From contig NZ_BOVL01000019.1 of the NCBI RefSeq assembly GCF_019972155.1, forward strand, positions 227,466 to 291,465: a stretch of DNA of 64,000 bases. Reading direction: 5' to 3'. A model generated the notes under the pieces. That model had not been told where the DNA came from. It did not search any database and worked only from the letters and a program-made list of their open reading frames with translations. This document shows positions 1 to 8,098 of the stretch, one piece after another. Within the stretch, counting starts at the first letter, position 1, and every line of letters starts with the position of its first letter. Source of the DNA: Bradyrhizobium sp. RD5-C2 (lineage in GTDB: Bacteria; Pseudomonadota; Alphaproteobacteria; Rhizobiales; Xanthobacteraceae). The position numbers and the translations under genes were made by a program.

Positions 1-368
1 CGCACCAGTTCTTCCAGCGCGACGGCGCCGACCTGCACTGCCGCGTGCCGATCTCGATGGTCACCGCTGCCCTCGGCGGCGAGTTCGAGGTGCCGACCAT
101 CGACAAGAGCAAGACCAAGGTGAAGGTGCCGGCCGGGACCCAGTCCAGCCGCCGATTCCGCATCGCATCAAAGGGTATGCCGGTGCTCCGTTCGCGCCAG
201 ACCGGCGACATGTATGTACAGGTTGTGGTCGAAACGCCGCAGAATCTGACCAAGAAGCAGCAAGAATTGCTGATGGAGTTCGAAAAACTCTCGTCCGGCG
301 CAACTCAACCGGAGGCAGCGGGTTTCTTCTCTAAGGTCAAGGACTTCTTCGGAAGCCGCACCGTCTAG
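1..368 (+). CDS. dnaJ: Chaperone protein DnaJ, C-terminal part (5' end outside window)
   Basis: The gene enters the window already open in the frame beginning at base 3, and about 121 codons remain. The visible part matches the C-terminal peptide-binding domain of DnaJ: a DGADLHCRVPIS segment, then VTAALGGEFEVPTI, then a GTQSSRRFRIASKGMP stretch close to the family GTQ..F.L.GKG.P motif. DnaJ is the Hsp40 co-chaperone that stimulates DnaK ATPase activity in the cytoplasm. The J domain, G/F region and zinc fingers must lie upstream. It is followed after about 100 bp by pmtA, an order I recall from Bradyrhizobium. Confidence 0.95.
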   Translation, partial: HQFFQRDGADLHCRVPISMVTAALGGEFEVPTIDKSKTKVKVPAGTQSSRRFRIASKGMPVLRSRQTGDMYVQVVVETPQNLTKKQQELLMEFEKLSSGATQPEAAGFFSKVKDFFGSRTV

Positions 369-468
369 CCGCAGTCGTTATGCTTGACCGTAGCGACTTC
401 GATCTATACGTGTTTATGACTGTTTTCTGACAACCGCTCGATTGTGCGCGGTCCCGCCTGGTAGCGAC

Positions 469-1071
469 ATGCCTCTGCAATCGTCCGTGCGTGCGTCGAA
501 GAAGCCCCTCCGTCTCGACGACGAGGTTCGATTTCTCCGTTCATGGATCGAGAAGCCGCTGCATATGGGCGCGGTGATGCCGTCCGGGCGGCTGCTTGCA
601 CGCACCATGGCGCAATATGTCGATCCCGAGTCCGAAGGACCGGTTGTCGAACTCGGACCCGGCACCGGTGCGATCACCAATGCGCTGATCGAGCATGGCG
701 TCGATCAAAAGCGTCTCGTCTTGGTTGAGTACAATCCCGGCTTCTGTGCGCTGCTGCGCGAACGCTATCCGCAGGCCAAGGTGGTCCAGGGCGACGCCTA
801 CAGGCTGCGCGATACGCTGTGGGACGTCATGAAGTCCCCGGCGTCGGCCGTGGTCTCCGGCCTGCCGCTGGTTACCAAGCCGATGCTGACCCGCCTGAAG
901 CTGGTCCGCGACGCTTTCCTGGCCCTCGCGCCCGGTGCGCCGTTCGTCCAGTTCACCTATTCGGTGGCGCCGCCGATTCCGAAGTCACTGCCCGGCGTGT
1001 CCACAGAAGCGTCCGAGCGGATCTGGATGAACCTTCCGCCCGCGCGGGTCTGGGTGTATCGCAAGGGCTGA
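469..1071 (+). CDS. pmtA: Phosphatidylethanolamine N-methyltransferase (rhizobial PmtA type)
   Basis: A 200-residue protein with a class I SAM-binding motif (VVELGPGTGAITNALI, about residues 60-75) and the acidic end of the next strand (VLVEYNPGF). This matches the small soluble rhizobial phospholipid methyltransferases that methylate phosphatidylethanolamine toward phosphatidylcholine at the membrane surface. I chose the ATG at 469; a TTG at 442 would add nine residues without visible homology. PmtA next to dnaKJ is the arrangement described in Bradyrhizobium japonicum, where it contributes to membrane phosphatidylcholine. Distinguishing it from a ribosomal RNA adenine dimethylase-like paralogue rests on context and size. 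Confidence 0.85.
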   Translation: MPLQSSVRASKKPLRLDDEVRFLRSWIEKPLHMGAVMPSGRLLARTMAQYVDPESEGPVVELGPGTGAITNALIEHGVDQKRLVLVEYNPGFCALLRERYPQAKVVQGDAYRLRDTLWDVMKSPASAVVSGLPLVTKPMLTRLKLVRDAFLALAPGAPFVQFTYSVAPPIPKSLPGVSTEASERIWMNLPPARVWVYRKG

Positions 1072-1119
1072 CCGCCCTGCGTTGTCGCGCCGGGCGCGTG
1101 CCCTAACCGCGATTTCGAA

Positions 1120-1698
1120 ATGTCCGCGCTGAAAATCCTCGTGATCCCCGGATCGCTGCGATCAGGGTCGCTCAATGCGAAGCTCGCCGCCGTGCTGGCG
1201 CATGAGGTCGCACAGCTCGGGGCCGACGTCACCCGTATCTCGCTCGGCGATTTTCCGCTGCCGATCTATGACGGCGATCTGCAGGCCAAATCGGGCGTGC
1301 CGCAGCACGCCGTCAATCTGAAGCGGATGATCGGCACCCATCATGGCGTGCTGATCGTGACGCCGGAATACAACTCCTCGGTGCCGGCGCTGGTGAAGAA
1401 CACGATCGACTGGGTGAGCCGCGTGCAGGATCCGCACGAGACTCGTGGCCAGGTGTTCCACGGCCGCGCCTTCGCGATCGCGGCGGCATCCGGCAACCGA
1501 CTCGGCGGCACGCGTGCGCTGGCGGCGCTGCGCTTGATCCTGACGGCGTGCCATGCCGCCGTGATCCCGAACCAGCTCGCGCTGTCATTCGCCGAGCAGG
1601 CCTATGACGACATGGATCGTCTAAAGCACCAGGCCGACATCGACACGATGCGGGCGCTGGTGCGGCAGCTGATCGACCATTCCCAACGCATGATGTGA
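1120..1698 (+). CDS. NADPH-dependent FMN reductase family protein
   Basis: A 192-residue flavodoxin-fold protein. The N-terminal VIPGSLRSGSLNAKLA loop is the FMN phosphate-binding site, and TPEYNSSVPALVKNTIDWVSR is the second flavin contact, typical of the ChrR/YieF/azoreductase-like group. Such enzymes are cytosolic flavoproteins that reduce quinones, chromate or other acceptors with NAD(P)H; the substrate cannot be read from sequence. It lies between pmtA and pyrF on the same strand and ends only 6 bp before pyrF, so the two are probably co-transcribed. Confidence 0.85.
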   Translation: MSALKILVIPGSLRSGSLNAKLAAVLAHEVAQLGADVTRISLGDFPLPIYDGDLQAKSGVPQHAVNLKRMIGTHHGVLIVTPEYNSSVPALVKNTIDWVSRVQDPHETRGQVFHGRAFAIAAASGNRLGGTRALAALRLILTACHAAVIPNQLALSFAEQAYDDMDRLKHQADIDTMRALVRQLIDHSQRMM

Positions 1699-1704
1699 GG
1701 TGAC

Positions 1705-2415
1705 ATGCAGCCAGCCAAGATCGCTCCAAAAGACCGGTTGATTGTGGCGCTCGATCTGCCGTCGGTCGCCAGCGCCGAGGCGATGATCGACAGGCTCGGC
1801 GACAGCGTCACCTTCTACAAGATCGGCTATCAGCTCGGTTACGCCGGCGGCCTTACGCTGGCGAAGCAGCTCGCAGGCAGCGGCAAGAAGGTCTTTCTCG
1901 ATCTCAAGATGCACGACATCGGCAACACGGTGGCGCGCGGGGTCGAAAGCGTCGCCGCTCTCGGCGCGACCTTTCTCACCGTGCATGCCTATCCGCAGAC
2001 CATGAAGGCGGCGGTCGAGGCGCGCGCGGGTTCGGGCCTGAAGATCCTCGCGGTGACGGTGCTGACGTCCTACGATGACAGCGACCTGCACGCGGCGGGC
2101 TATCGCCTCAACGTCTCCGATCTCGTCGAAGCGCGCGCCAGGCAGGCACAGGCGCTCGGTGTCGACGGCATCGTCAGCTCGCCTGAGGAAGCCGGCGCCT
2201 TGCGCAAGATCGTGGGCAAACAGATGAACCTGGTGACCCCTGGCATTCGCCCCGCGGGCTCGGCGACCGGCGATCAGAAGCGCATCATGACGCCGGCCCG
2301 TGCCATTGCCGCCGGCGCTGACTATCTGGTGGTCGGACGTCCGGTGATGGAAGCCGCCGATCCGAAGGCCGCGGCCGAAGCCATTCACACCGAGATCGCC
2401 CAGGCGCTCGCCTGA
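1705..2415 (+). CDS. pyrF: Orotidine 5'-phosphate decarboxylase
   Basis: A 236-residue TIM-barrel enzyme, usual length for short bacterial PyrF. It catalyses the last step of de novo UMP synthesis. Visible motifs are LIVALDLPS at the N-terminus, the catalytic Lys-Asp-X-Lys-X-X-Asp array in KVFLDLKMHDIGNTV (about residues 60-75), and the phosphate-binding VTPGIRP and DYLVVGRPV near the C-terminus. The ribosome-binding GAGGTGAC overlaps the end of the preceding flavin reductase gene. No other pyr genes are nearby. Confidence 0.97.
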   Translation: MQPAKIAPKDRLIVALDLPSVASAEAMIDRLGDSVTFYKIGYQLGYAGGLTLAKQLAGSGKKVFLDLKMHDIGNTVARGVESVAALGATFLTVHAYPQTMKAAVEARAGSGLKILAVTVLTSYDDSDLHAAGYRLNVSDLVEARARQAQALGVDGIVSSPEEAGALRKIVGKQMNLVTPGIRPAGSATGDQKRIMTPARAIAAGADYLVVGRPVMEAADPKAAAEAIHTEIAQALA

Positions 2416-2438
2416 ACCAACAACAAGGGAGAATAGAG

Positions 2439-2735
2439 ATGGCGAAGGGATACTGGATCGGACGCGTCGACGTTCACAATGAGGAGGGCTACAAGCCCTA
2501 CATGGCGGCCAACCCGGCGATCTTCCAGAAATTCGGCGGCAAGTTCATCGTGCGCGGCGGCAAGTTCACTGGCGTCGAGGGCCAGAGCCGCTCGCGCAAC
2601 GTCGTGATCGAATTTCCCGATTACGCGACCGCGCTCGCTTGCTACCAATCGCCGGAATACCAGGCCAACATCAAGGTGCGGCAGCCGCACTCGATCGCCG
2701 ACCTGATCATCATCGAGGGGCACGACAGCCCGTAG
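2439..2735 (+). CDS. DUF1330 domain-containing protein
   Basis: A 98-residue ferredoxin-like (dimeric alpha-beta barrel) protein. The pattern GYWIGRVDVHNEEGYKPYM, a central GGKFIVRGG and the C-terminal SRNVVIEFPDYATALACYQSPEYQ are diagnostic of DUF1330. Biochemical function is not established for the family. A strong AAGGGAG precedes the ATG, and the gap to pyrF is 23 bp, so it probably shares the pyrF transcript. Confidence 0.9.
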   Translation: MAKGYWIGRVDVHNEEGYKPYMAANPAIFQKFGGKFIVRGGKFTGVEGQSRSRNVVIEFPDYATALACYQSPEYQANIKVRQPHSIADLIIIEGHDSP

Positions 2736-2796
2736 GCCTGCACATCGGGCCGCCGCCGGTTCGGTTGCCCGGAACAGCCGCCGCCGATCGCCGTTT

Positions 2797-2872
2797 GAGC
2801 ATGATCCCCGCGCAAATGCGTTCCGCGTTTGTCGCGCCGGAAAACCGGTTTCCCCTTTGCCGGTTCATGCTT
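2797..2872. repeat. Intergenic palindrome of the GCATGA family
   Basis: GAGCATGATCC at the left end pairs with GGTTCATGCTTT at the right end (GCATGA/TCATGC arms), and further inverted segments such as CCGGAAAACCGG lie between. Similar elements occur at 29126-29167 and 48033-48072. It sits between the DUF1330 gene and dapB and may form an mRNA hairpin. Confidence 0.6.
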
Positions 2873-2895
2873 TATACGGCGGTGAGAGGTGAGCC

Positions 2896-3708
2896 ATGGC
2901 TGACATGCGTCTGATTGTTGCGGGAGCCGGCGGCCGGATGGGCCGCACGCTGACGCGGGTGATTTCCGAAACCCCGGGGGCGGTGCTGGTCGGCGCGCTG
3001 GAAGCACCGGGCTCGGAGCTGCTCGGCAAGGACGCCGGCGTGCTCGCCGGCCTTCCCGCCAACGACGTCAAGCTGTCGGCCGATCTGTGGTCGATGTCGG
3101 CGGCCGCCGACGGCATCCTGGATTTCACCGTACCGGCCGCGACCATCGCCAATGTCGCGATCGCGGCCGAGCGCGGCCTGGTTCACGTCATCGGCACCAC
3201 CGGCCTGTCGCAGTCCGACGATGCCGTGATCCGCAGCGTCACCAACCGCGCCATTGTGGTGAGGTCGGGCAATATGAGCCTCGGCGTCAATCTGCTTGCC
3301 GCGCTGGTCAAGCGCGTCGCGCAATCGCTCGACCAGAGCTTTGACATCGAAATTCTCGAGCTGCACCACAAGTCCAAGATCGATGCGCCGTCGGGCACCG
3401 CCTTGATGCTCGGCGAAGCTGCGGCTGCGGGACGCAAGATCGCGCTGGAGCAGCATTCGGCGCGCGGCCGCGATGGCCTGACCGGGGCGCGGCGCGCCGG
3501 CGATATCGGCTTTGCGTCGTTGCGCGGCGGCACCGCGGCGGGCGATCACAGCGTGATCTTTGCCGGCCCTTCGGAGCGCATCACGCTGTCGCATCATGCC
3601 GAGGATCGCGCGCTGTTCGCGCAGGGCGCGCTGAAGGCGGCGCTGTGGGCGCACGGCAAGAAGCCCGGCATGTATTCGATGACCGACGTGCTCGGGTTGA
3701 ACGACTGA
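2896..3708 (+). CDS. dapB: 4-hydroxy-tetrahydrodipicolinate reductase
   Basis: A 270-residue enzyme of the usual DapB length. It reduces hydroxy-tetrahydrodipicolinate in the diaminopimelate/lysine pathway that also feeds peptidoglycan. Motifs are the N-terminal dinucleotide fold VAGAGGRMGRTL, the VIGTTGLS loop, and the substrate-binding ELHHKSKIDAPSGTA segment containing the catalytic His and Lys. GEAGAGGTGAGCC-like purine-rich sequence precedes the ATG. The gpmA gene follows 47 bp downstream on the same strand. Confidence 0.97.
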   Translation: MADMRLIVAGAGGRMGRTLTRVISETPGAVLVGALEAPGSELLGKDAGVLAGLPANDVKLSADLWSMSAAADGILDFTVPAATIANVAIAAERGLVHVIGTTGLSQSDDAVIRSVTNRAIVVRSGNMSLGVNLLAALVKRVAQSLDQSFDIEILELHHKSKIDAPSGTALMLGEAAAAGRKIALEQHSARGRDGLTGARRAGDIGFASLRGGTAAGDHSVIFAGPSERITLSHHAEDRALFAQGALKAALWAHGKKPGMYSMTDVLGLND

Positions 3709-3755
3709 AACCACCCGACGAAATAAAACCCAGCCAAGCGAAAACGGAATCTGAA

Positions 3756-4379
3756 ATGAGTGATCGTCTTCTTGTGCTCGTTCGTCACGGTCAGAGCGAA
3801 TGGAATCTGAAGAACCTGTTCACCGGGTGGAAGGATCCCGATCTCACCGAGCAGGGCATCGCCGAAGCCAAGGACGCCGGCCGCAAGCTGAAGGCGCAGG
3901 GCCTGTCTTTCGACGTTGCCTTCACCTCCGACCTGACCCGCGCGCAGCACACGCTGAAGCTGATGCTGGAGCAGATCGGCCAGACCGGACTGCCGACCAC
4001 GAAGAATCTCGCGCTCAATGAGCGCGACTACGGCGATCTCTCGGGCCTCAACAAGGACGACGCCCGCAAGAAGTGGGGCGAGGACCAGGTCCTGGTCTGG
4101 CGCCGCTCCTACGACGTCCCGCCGCCCGGCGGCGAGAGCCTGAAGGATACGCTGGCGCGTACGCTGCCCTATTACGTGCAGGAGATCCTGCCGGGCGTGC
4201 TGCGTGGCCAGCGCACGCTGATCGCCGCTCACGGCAATTCGCTGCGCGCGCTGATCATGGTGCTGGAGAAGCTTTCGCCGGAGCAGATCCTCAAGCGCGA
4301 ACTCGCGACCGGCGCGCCGGTGGTCTATCGGCTCAACGCCGATTCCACTGTCGCATCCAAAGTCGATCTCGCGGCTTAG
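3756..4379 (+). CDS. gpmA: 2,3-bisphosphoglycerate-dependent phosphoglycerate mutase
   Basis: A 207-residue cofactor-dependent phosphoglycerate mutase, interconverting 3- and 2-phosphoglycerate in glycolysis and gluconeogenesis. The phosphohistidine motif LVRHGQSEWN is at residues 8-17, followed by FTGWKDPDLTEQG; the second His lies in LIAAHGNSLRAL and the proton-donor Glu in ALNERDYGDLSG. I chose the ATG at 3756 because the family motif begins just after it; upstream in-frame codons overlap the dapB end. The protein is shorter than the 250-residue enterobacterial form, as is usual in alphaproteobacteria. Confidence 0.96.
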   Translation: MSDRLLVLVRHGQSEWNLKNLFTGWKDPDLTEQGIAEAKDAGRKLKAQGLSFDVAFTSDLTRAQHTLKLMLEQIGQTGLPTTKNLALNERDYGDLSGLNKDDARKKWGEDQVLVWRRSYDVPPPGGESLKDTLARTLPYYVQEILPGVLRGQRTLIAAHGNSLRALIMVLEKLSPEQILKRELATGAPVVYRLNADSTVASKVDLAA

Positions 4380-4400
4380 AGAACGCTCAACCGCTCAACC

Positions 4401-4528
4401 CGTCATCCCCGCGCAAAGGCTTTGCCTTTGTCGCTGGAGGAGCGCGAAGCGCGTCTCGAAGGATGCACGGCCACCAGCCGGGCCGTCGACCCTTCGAGAC
4501 GCGCTTCGCGCTCCTCAGGGTGACGGTG
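4401..4528. repeat. Large intergenic palindrome, family A
   Basis: Two perfectly complementary 24-base arms lie at 4439-4462 and 4491-4514, reading GGAGCGCGAAGCGCG... and ...CGCGCTTCGCGCTCC. The 28-base loop has its own ACGGCC/GGCCGT stem. The flanks CGTCATCC and GGGTGACGG also pair. A diverged copy is at 24859-24963. It separates gpmA from the convergent alkyltransferase gene, so it could also act as a bidirectional terminator. Confidence 0.85.
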
Positions 4529-4557
4529 AGAGAGTGTGAGCGCCCGGCTAAGGAAGG

Positions 4558-5454
4558 TCAGTGCAATCCCACCTGGCCGGCTTCCCAGCCCAGCATCGCC
4601 TGCTTGCGGGTGATGCCCCAGTGATAGCCGGTCAGCGCGCCGCTCTTGCCGAGGGCGCGATGGCAGGGCACCACGAACGACACCGGATTGCGGCCGACTG
4701 CGGCGCCGACGGCGCGCGAGGCCTTCGGATTGCTGATCTTGGTGGCGATGTCGGAATAGCTCACGGCGCGGCCCATCGGGACCTTGAGCAGCGTTTCCCA
4801 AACCCGCACCTCGAAGTCGGTACCGATCAAGACGACGCGCAGCGGCTGGTCCGCCCGCCACAACTTCGTATCGAACACGCGCTGGGCCAATGCGGTGGTG
4901 CCGTCGGTGTCCTCGACAAAGGTCGCGTTCGGCCAGCGCCGCTTCATGTCGGCAAACGCCGTCTGCTCGTCGCCGGGGTCAGCGAAGGCAAGGCCTGCGA
5001 GCCCGCGGTCGGTTGCGATCACGATCGCGGTGCCGAATGGCGAGGGGTGGAAGCCGAAGCGCAGCGTCATGCCGCCGCCGCCGGTCTTCCATTCGCCGGG
5101 CGACATCGCCTCATGCGTGACGAACAGATCGTGCAGCCGTCCCGGGCCCGAAAGACCCGAGTCGAGTGCCGCGTCGAGCACGCTGGCGGAATCGCGCAGC
5201 AGGTTCTTGGCGTGATCCAGGGTCAGCGCCTGCATGAAGGCCTTCGGCGTCAGCCCGGCCCAGCGGCGGAACAGATGGTGCAGTTCATCCGGCGTGACGG
5301 CGGCGGCATCGGCCATCGCTTCGATGGTCGGCTGCGTGCGCCAGTGCTCCGAGATGAACGCGATGGCGCGCCGCACCGAGTCGTAGTCGCGCAGCGCGGC
5401 GCTCTGGAGGCCCGGCTTGGCCAGGCGCTGGTCGTGTATGGCGAGTGTCATCAT
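4558..5454 (-). CDS. Methylated-DNA--protein-cysteine methyltransferase with AraC-type helix-turn-helix (Ada-like)
   Basis: About 298 residues. The N-terminal third is an AraC-type DNA-binding segment (RRAIAFISEHW ... TPDELHHLFRRWAGLTPKAFMQ). The rest is the O6-alkylguanine transferase domain, with VPCHR holding the acceptor Cys, VSYSDIA and RAVGAAVGRNPVSF. It transfers alkyl groups from damaged guanine to itself and may also regulate transcription. The N-terminal zinc/Cys phosphotriester domain of full Ada is absent, so methyl-dependent activation as in E. coli is uncertain. Starts at 5454, 5475 and 5505 are all open; I prefer 5454 because conserved sequence begins there. Confidence 0.9.
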   Translation of the reverse strand: MMTLAIHDQRLAKPGLQSAALRDYDSVRRAIAFISEHWRTQPTIEAMADAAAVTPDELHHLFRRWAGLTPKAFMQALTLDHAKNLLRDSASVLDAALDSGLSGPGRLHDLFVTHEAMSPGEWKTGGGGMTLRFGFHPSPFGTAIVIATDRGLAGLAFADPGDEQTAFADMKRRWPNATFVEDTDGTTALAQRVFDTKLWRADQPLRVVLIGTDFEVRVWETLLKVPMGRAVSYSDIATKISNPKASRAVGAAVGRNPVSFVVPCHRALGKSGALTGYHWGITRKQAMLGWEAGQVGLH

Positions 5455-5511
5455 GGTGTCTGATTTAGGAGCCATGGCGCGTCCAAACCACCCGATTTCT
5501 GACAAGCTCGA

Positions 5512-6072
5512 TCAAGCGATGGGATTGTAAGTCGGGCCGCGCTTCGCGGTGTTCAGCGCCGCGGTCAACGCTTTGGAAAAGCTCGCCTTTTCGTCCGGGC
5601 TCAGGAAGCTGCCGACGCTGACCCGGCGGCCCCGCGACACCAGGTAAAGCCGTTCGATGCCGAACTCCTCGTGCGAGATCTGCTCGAACCGCACCCAGAG
5701 CGGATTGAGCACCCACTCGGCCACATGGCCGCGGTGGCTGATCCTGCGCACCCGCAGTTCCGACGGCGTGACGGTGATCTCCTCGCTCGCCTTGGCGGAG
5801 CGGAAATTGACCTTGAACGCCCAGTAGATCACCAGCACGTCGAGGCCGAAGAAACCGAAGATCGGCCAGGCGCCGAGCCACCAGAACACCGCGCCGGCGA
5901 TGAAGCTGACCACGGTGACGAACGACATCAGCACGATGAAGCCGGTGCGATTCAGCGAGCGGTGCGGCGTCAGCAGCGCCGAGAACAGTTTCGGCTCCGC
6001 CTCGGGCGCATCGACGTCGAGGTCATCGGCCCTGGGGTCTTCGCCCGGATCAAAGTCGTTGCCTGCGGTCAT
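5512..6072 (-). CDS. DUF2244 domain-containing membrane protein
   Basis: A 186-residue protein with an acidic N-terminal tail, the motif LTPHRSLNRTGFIVLM leading into two closely spaced transmembrane helices (about residues 44-66 and 70-85), then a soluble domain with RVRRISHRG and WVRFEQ. This is the DUF2244 architecture, whose function is unknown. It is divergent from nth, with only 22 bp between start codons, so the promoters must overlap. Confidence 0.88.
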   Translation of the reverse strand: MTAGNDFDPGEDPRADDLDVDAPEAEPKLFSALLTPHRSLNRTGFIVLMSFVTVVSFIAGAVFWWLGAWPIFGFFGLDVLVIYWAFKVNFRSAKASEEITVTPSELRVRRISHRGHVAEWVLNPLWVRFEQISHEEFGIERLYLVSRGRRVSVGSFLSPDEKASFSKALTAALNTAKRGPTYNPIA

Positions 6073-6094
6073 GACGTGTCAGTATATCCCGTTC

Positions 6095-6880
6095 ATGGCC
6101 AAAATCATCCGCTCTCAACGCGCGAGCACCTCAAGCGTTCGGTCCGCGCCGAAGAAGAAAGCCGCCAAAGCGGCAAAGCCGCTGCCCAAACGCGCGGCGA
6201 AGAAGCCGGCGACCAAGGCCGCCAAGAAGGTTGCAAAACCAAAGCCATGGACGGCGGAGCAGGTCTACGAGGCCTTCGACCGGTTCCGAAAAGCCAATCC
6301 CGAGCCGAAGGGCGAGCTCGAGCATCTCAACCCCTACACGCTGCTGGTGGCCGTGGTGTTGTCGGCGCAGGCGACCGACGCCGGCGTCAACAAGGCGACG
6401 CGGGCGCTGTTTGCGATCGCCGACACGCCGGAGAAGATGCTTGAGCTCGGCGAAGACAGAGTGCGCGACTACATCAAGACCATCGGGCTCTATCGCAACA
6501 AGGCCAGGAACGTCATCGCGCTGTCCGAGAAGCTGATTGCCGAATTCGGCAGCGAGGTGCCGCGCACCCGTGCCGAAATCGAATCATTACCCGGCGCCGG
6601 CCGCAAGACCGCGAATGTCGTGCTCAACATGGCGTTCGGCGAGCACACGATGGCGGTCGACACCCATGTGTTCCGCGTCGGCAACCGCACCGGTCTCGCG
6701 CCCGGCAAGACGCCGCTCGAGGTCGAGCTGGGATTGGAGAAGGTGATCCCGACCGAGTTCATGCTGCACGCCCATCACTGGCTGATCCTGCATGGCCGCT
6801 ATACTTGCCTCGCCCGCAATCCGCGTTGCGACGTATGTCTGATCAATGATCTTTGCCGGTGGCCGGAGAAGACCGTCTAA
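6095..6880 (+). CDS. nth: Endonuclease III
   Basis: A 261-residue DNA glycosylase/AP lyase that removes oxidised pyrimidines. The helix-hairpin-helix LPGAGRKTANVVL carries the catalytic Lys, VDTHVFRVGNR carries the catalytic Asp, and the C-terminus has a complete 4Fe-4S motif spaced C-X6-C-X2-C-X5-C (CLARNPRCDVCLINDLC). The first 45 or so residues form a Lys/Ala-rich basic tail absent from the shorter E. coli enzyme. The ATG at 6095 was chosen because the reading frame upstream overlaps the divergent DUF2244 gene. Confidence 0.96.
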   Translation: MAKIIRSQRASTSSVRSAPKKKAAKAAKPLPKRAAKKPATKAAKKVAKPKPWTAEQVYEAFDRFRKANPEPKGELEHLNPYTLLVAVVLSAQATDAGVNKATRALFAIADTPEKMLELGEDRVRDYIKTIGLYRNKARNVIALSEKLIAEFGSEVPRTRAEIESLPGAGRKTANVVLNMAFGEHTMAVDTHVFRVGNRTGLAPGKTPLEVELGLEKVIPTEFMLHAHHWLILHGRYTCLARNPRCDVCLINDLCRWPEKTV

Positions 6881-6946
6881 GGCATGATCATCATCATGTG
6901 CTGGCAGGTTGTCCGGCGTTCCGGGTGTGACTGACGGGAGTGTGGT

Positions 6947-8098
6947 GTGACAGAGCAGGTTCAAGACAGTCCGTCACAGGTCAGCCAGACCGCGCCCGCA
7001 CCCGCGACAACGCCAGCCAAGCCGCAGCCTGCGCCGAGCGGCTTCTGGAGCCGTTTCGCCATCCCGCTGTTTGCGGTGCTGGCTGCGCTTGTGTTCGTCG
7101 CGGTGGCGACCACGCATTGGGACGCCTGGGTCGGCAGTGCCACCATCCAGACCACCAATGATGCCTATGTGCGCGCCGAGTTGACCCAACTTTCGAGCCG
7201 CGTGTCCGGCGAAGTGCTCACGGTCGCCATCTCCGATTTCCAGCGCGTCAAGGCCGGCGATCTGCTGGTGCAGATCGATCCTGCCGATTACCAGGCGCAG
7301 GTCGCGCAGGCCGAGGCGGGTGTGGTCGGCGCGCAGGCCGCGCTCGACAACCTCAACAACCAGGTCGAGCTGCAATATGCGACCATCGCGCAAGCCGAGG
7401 CCTCGCGGCTGTCGGCGGAGGCGCAGCAGACCCTGGCGCGCCAGGAGCAGGAGCGTCAGCAATCGCTGTCGCAAACCGACGCCGGCACGCGGCAGCGGCT
7501 CGAGCAGGCGACCGCATCCTATGCCAAGTCGGAGGCCGACGTGCAGGCCAGCCGTGCGGTGATCGCTGCGCAGCGCCATCAGCTCGAGGTCCTGCAGGGC
7601 ACCAAGAAGCAACGCGCCGCCGATCTCGACGCCGCCAAGGCGCTGCTGGCATCGGCCAAGCTCAAGCTTGGTTACACCAGGATCGTCGCGCCGTTCGACG
7701 GCGTCACCGGCGAGCGTCAGGTGCAGCCGGGCGATTACGTCAACATCGGCACCAATCTGATCAACGTCGTGCCGCTGCCGAACGTCTATGTGATCGCCAA
7801 CTACAAGGAAACCCAGCTGACCAACGTCAAGCCGGGCCAGCCGGTCGAGGTCACCGTCGATACGTTCTCCGGCCAGACGCTGCGCGGCGTCGTCGAGCGC
7901 ATCGCGCCGGCGAGCGGATCGCAATTCGCGCTGCTGCCGCCCGACAACGCCACCGGCAATTTCACCAAGGTGGTGCAACGTATCCCGGTGCGTATCCAGT
8001 TCGACAAGGGCCAGCCGTTGCTCGAGCGCCTGCTGCCGGGCATGTCGGTGGTCACGCGGATCAACACCGGCGAGGCGGTCGCCAATGGCGGAAAATGA
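6947..8098 (+). CDS. HlyD/EmrA-family membrane fusion protein
   Basis: A 383-residue periplasmic adaptor starting at GTG. One N-terminal membrane anchor (about residues 28-50) is followed by the TTNDAYVRAELTQLSSRVSGEV beta-strand module, a long Gln/Ala-rich coiled-coil hairpin (about residues 105-220), and a barrel segment TRIVAPFDGVTGERQVQPGDYV. This is the EmrA-type subunit linking an inner membrane MFS pump to an outer membrane channel. It overlaps the following MFS gene by 14 bp, so the two form one drug/metabolite efflux unit. No TolC homologue is nearby. Confidence 0.93.
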   Translation: MTEQVQDSPSQVSQTAPAPATTPAKPQPAPSGFWSRFAIPLFAVLAALVFVAVATTHWDAWVGSATIQTTNDAYVRAELTQLSSRVSGEVLTVAISDFQRVKAGDLLVQIDPADYQAQVAQAEAGVVGAQAALDNLNNQVELQYATIAQAEASRLSAEAQQTLARQEQERQQSLSQTDAGTRQRLEQATASYAKSEADVQASRAVIAAQRHQLEVLQGTKKQRAADLDAAKALLASAKLKLGYTRIVAPFDGVTGERQVQPGDYVNIGTNLINVVPLPNVYVIANYKETQLTNVKPGQPVEVTVDTFSGQTLRGVVERIAPASGSQFALLPPDNATGNFTKVVQRIPVRIQFDKGQPLLERLLPGMSVVTRINTGEAVANGGK

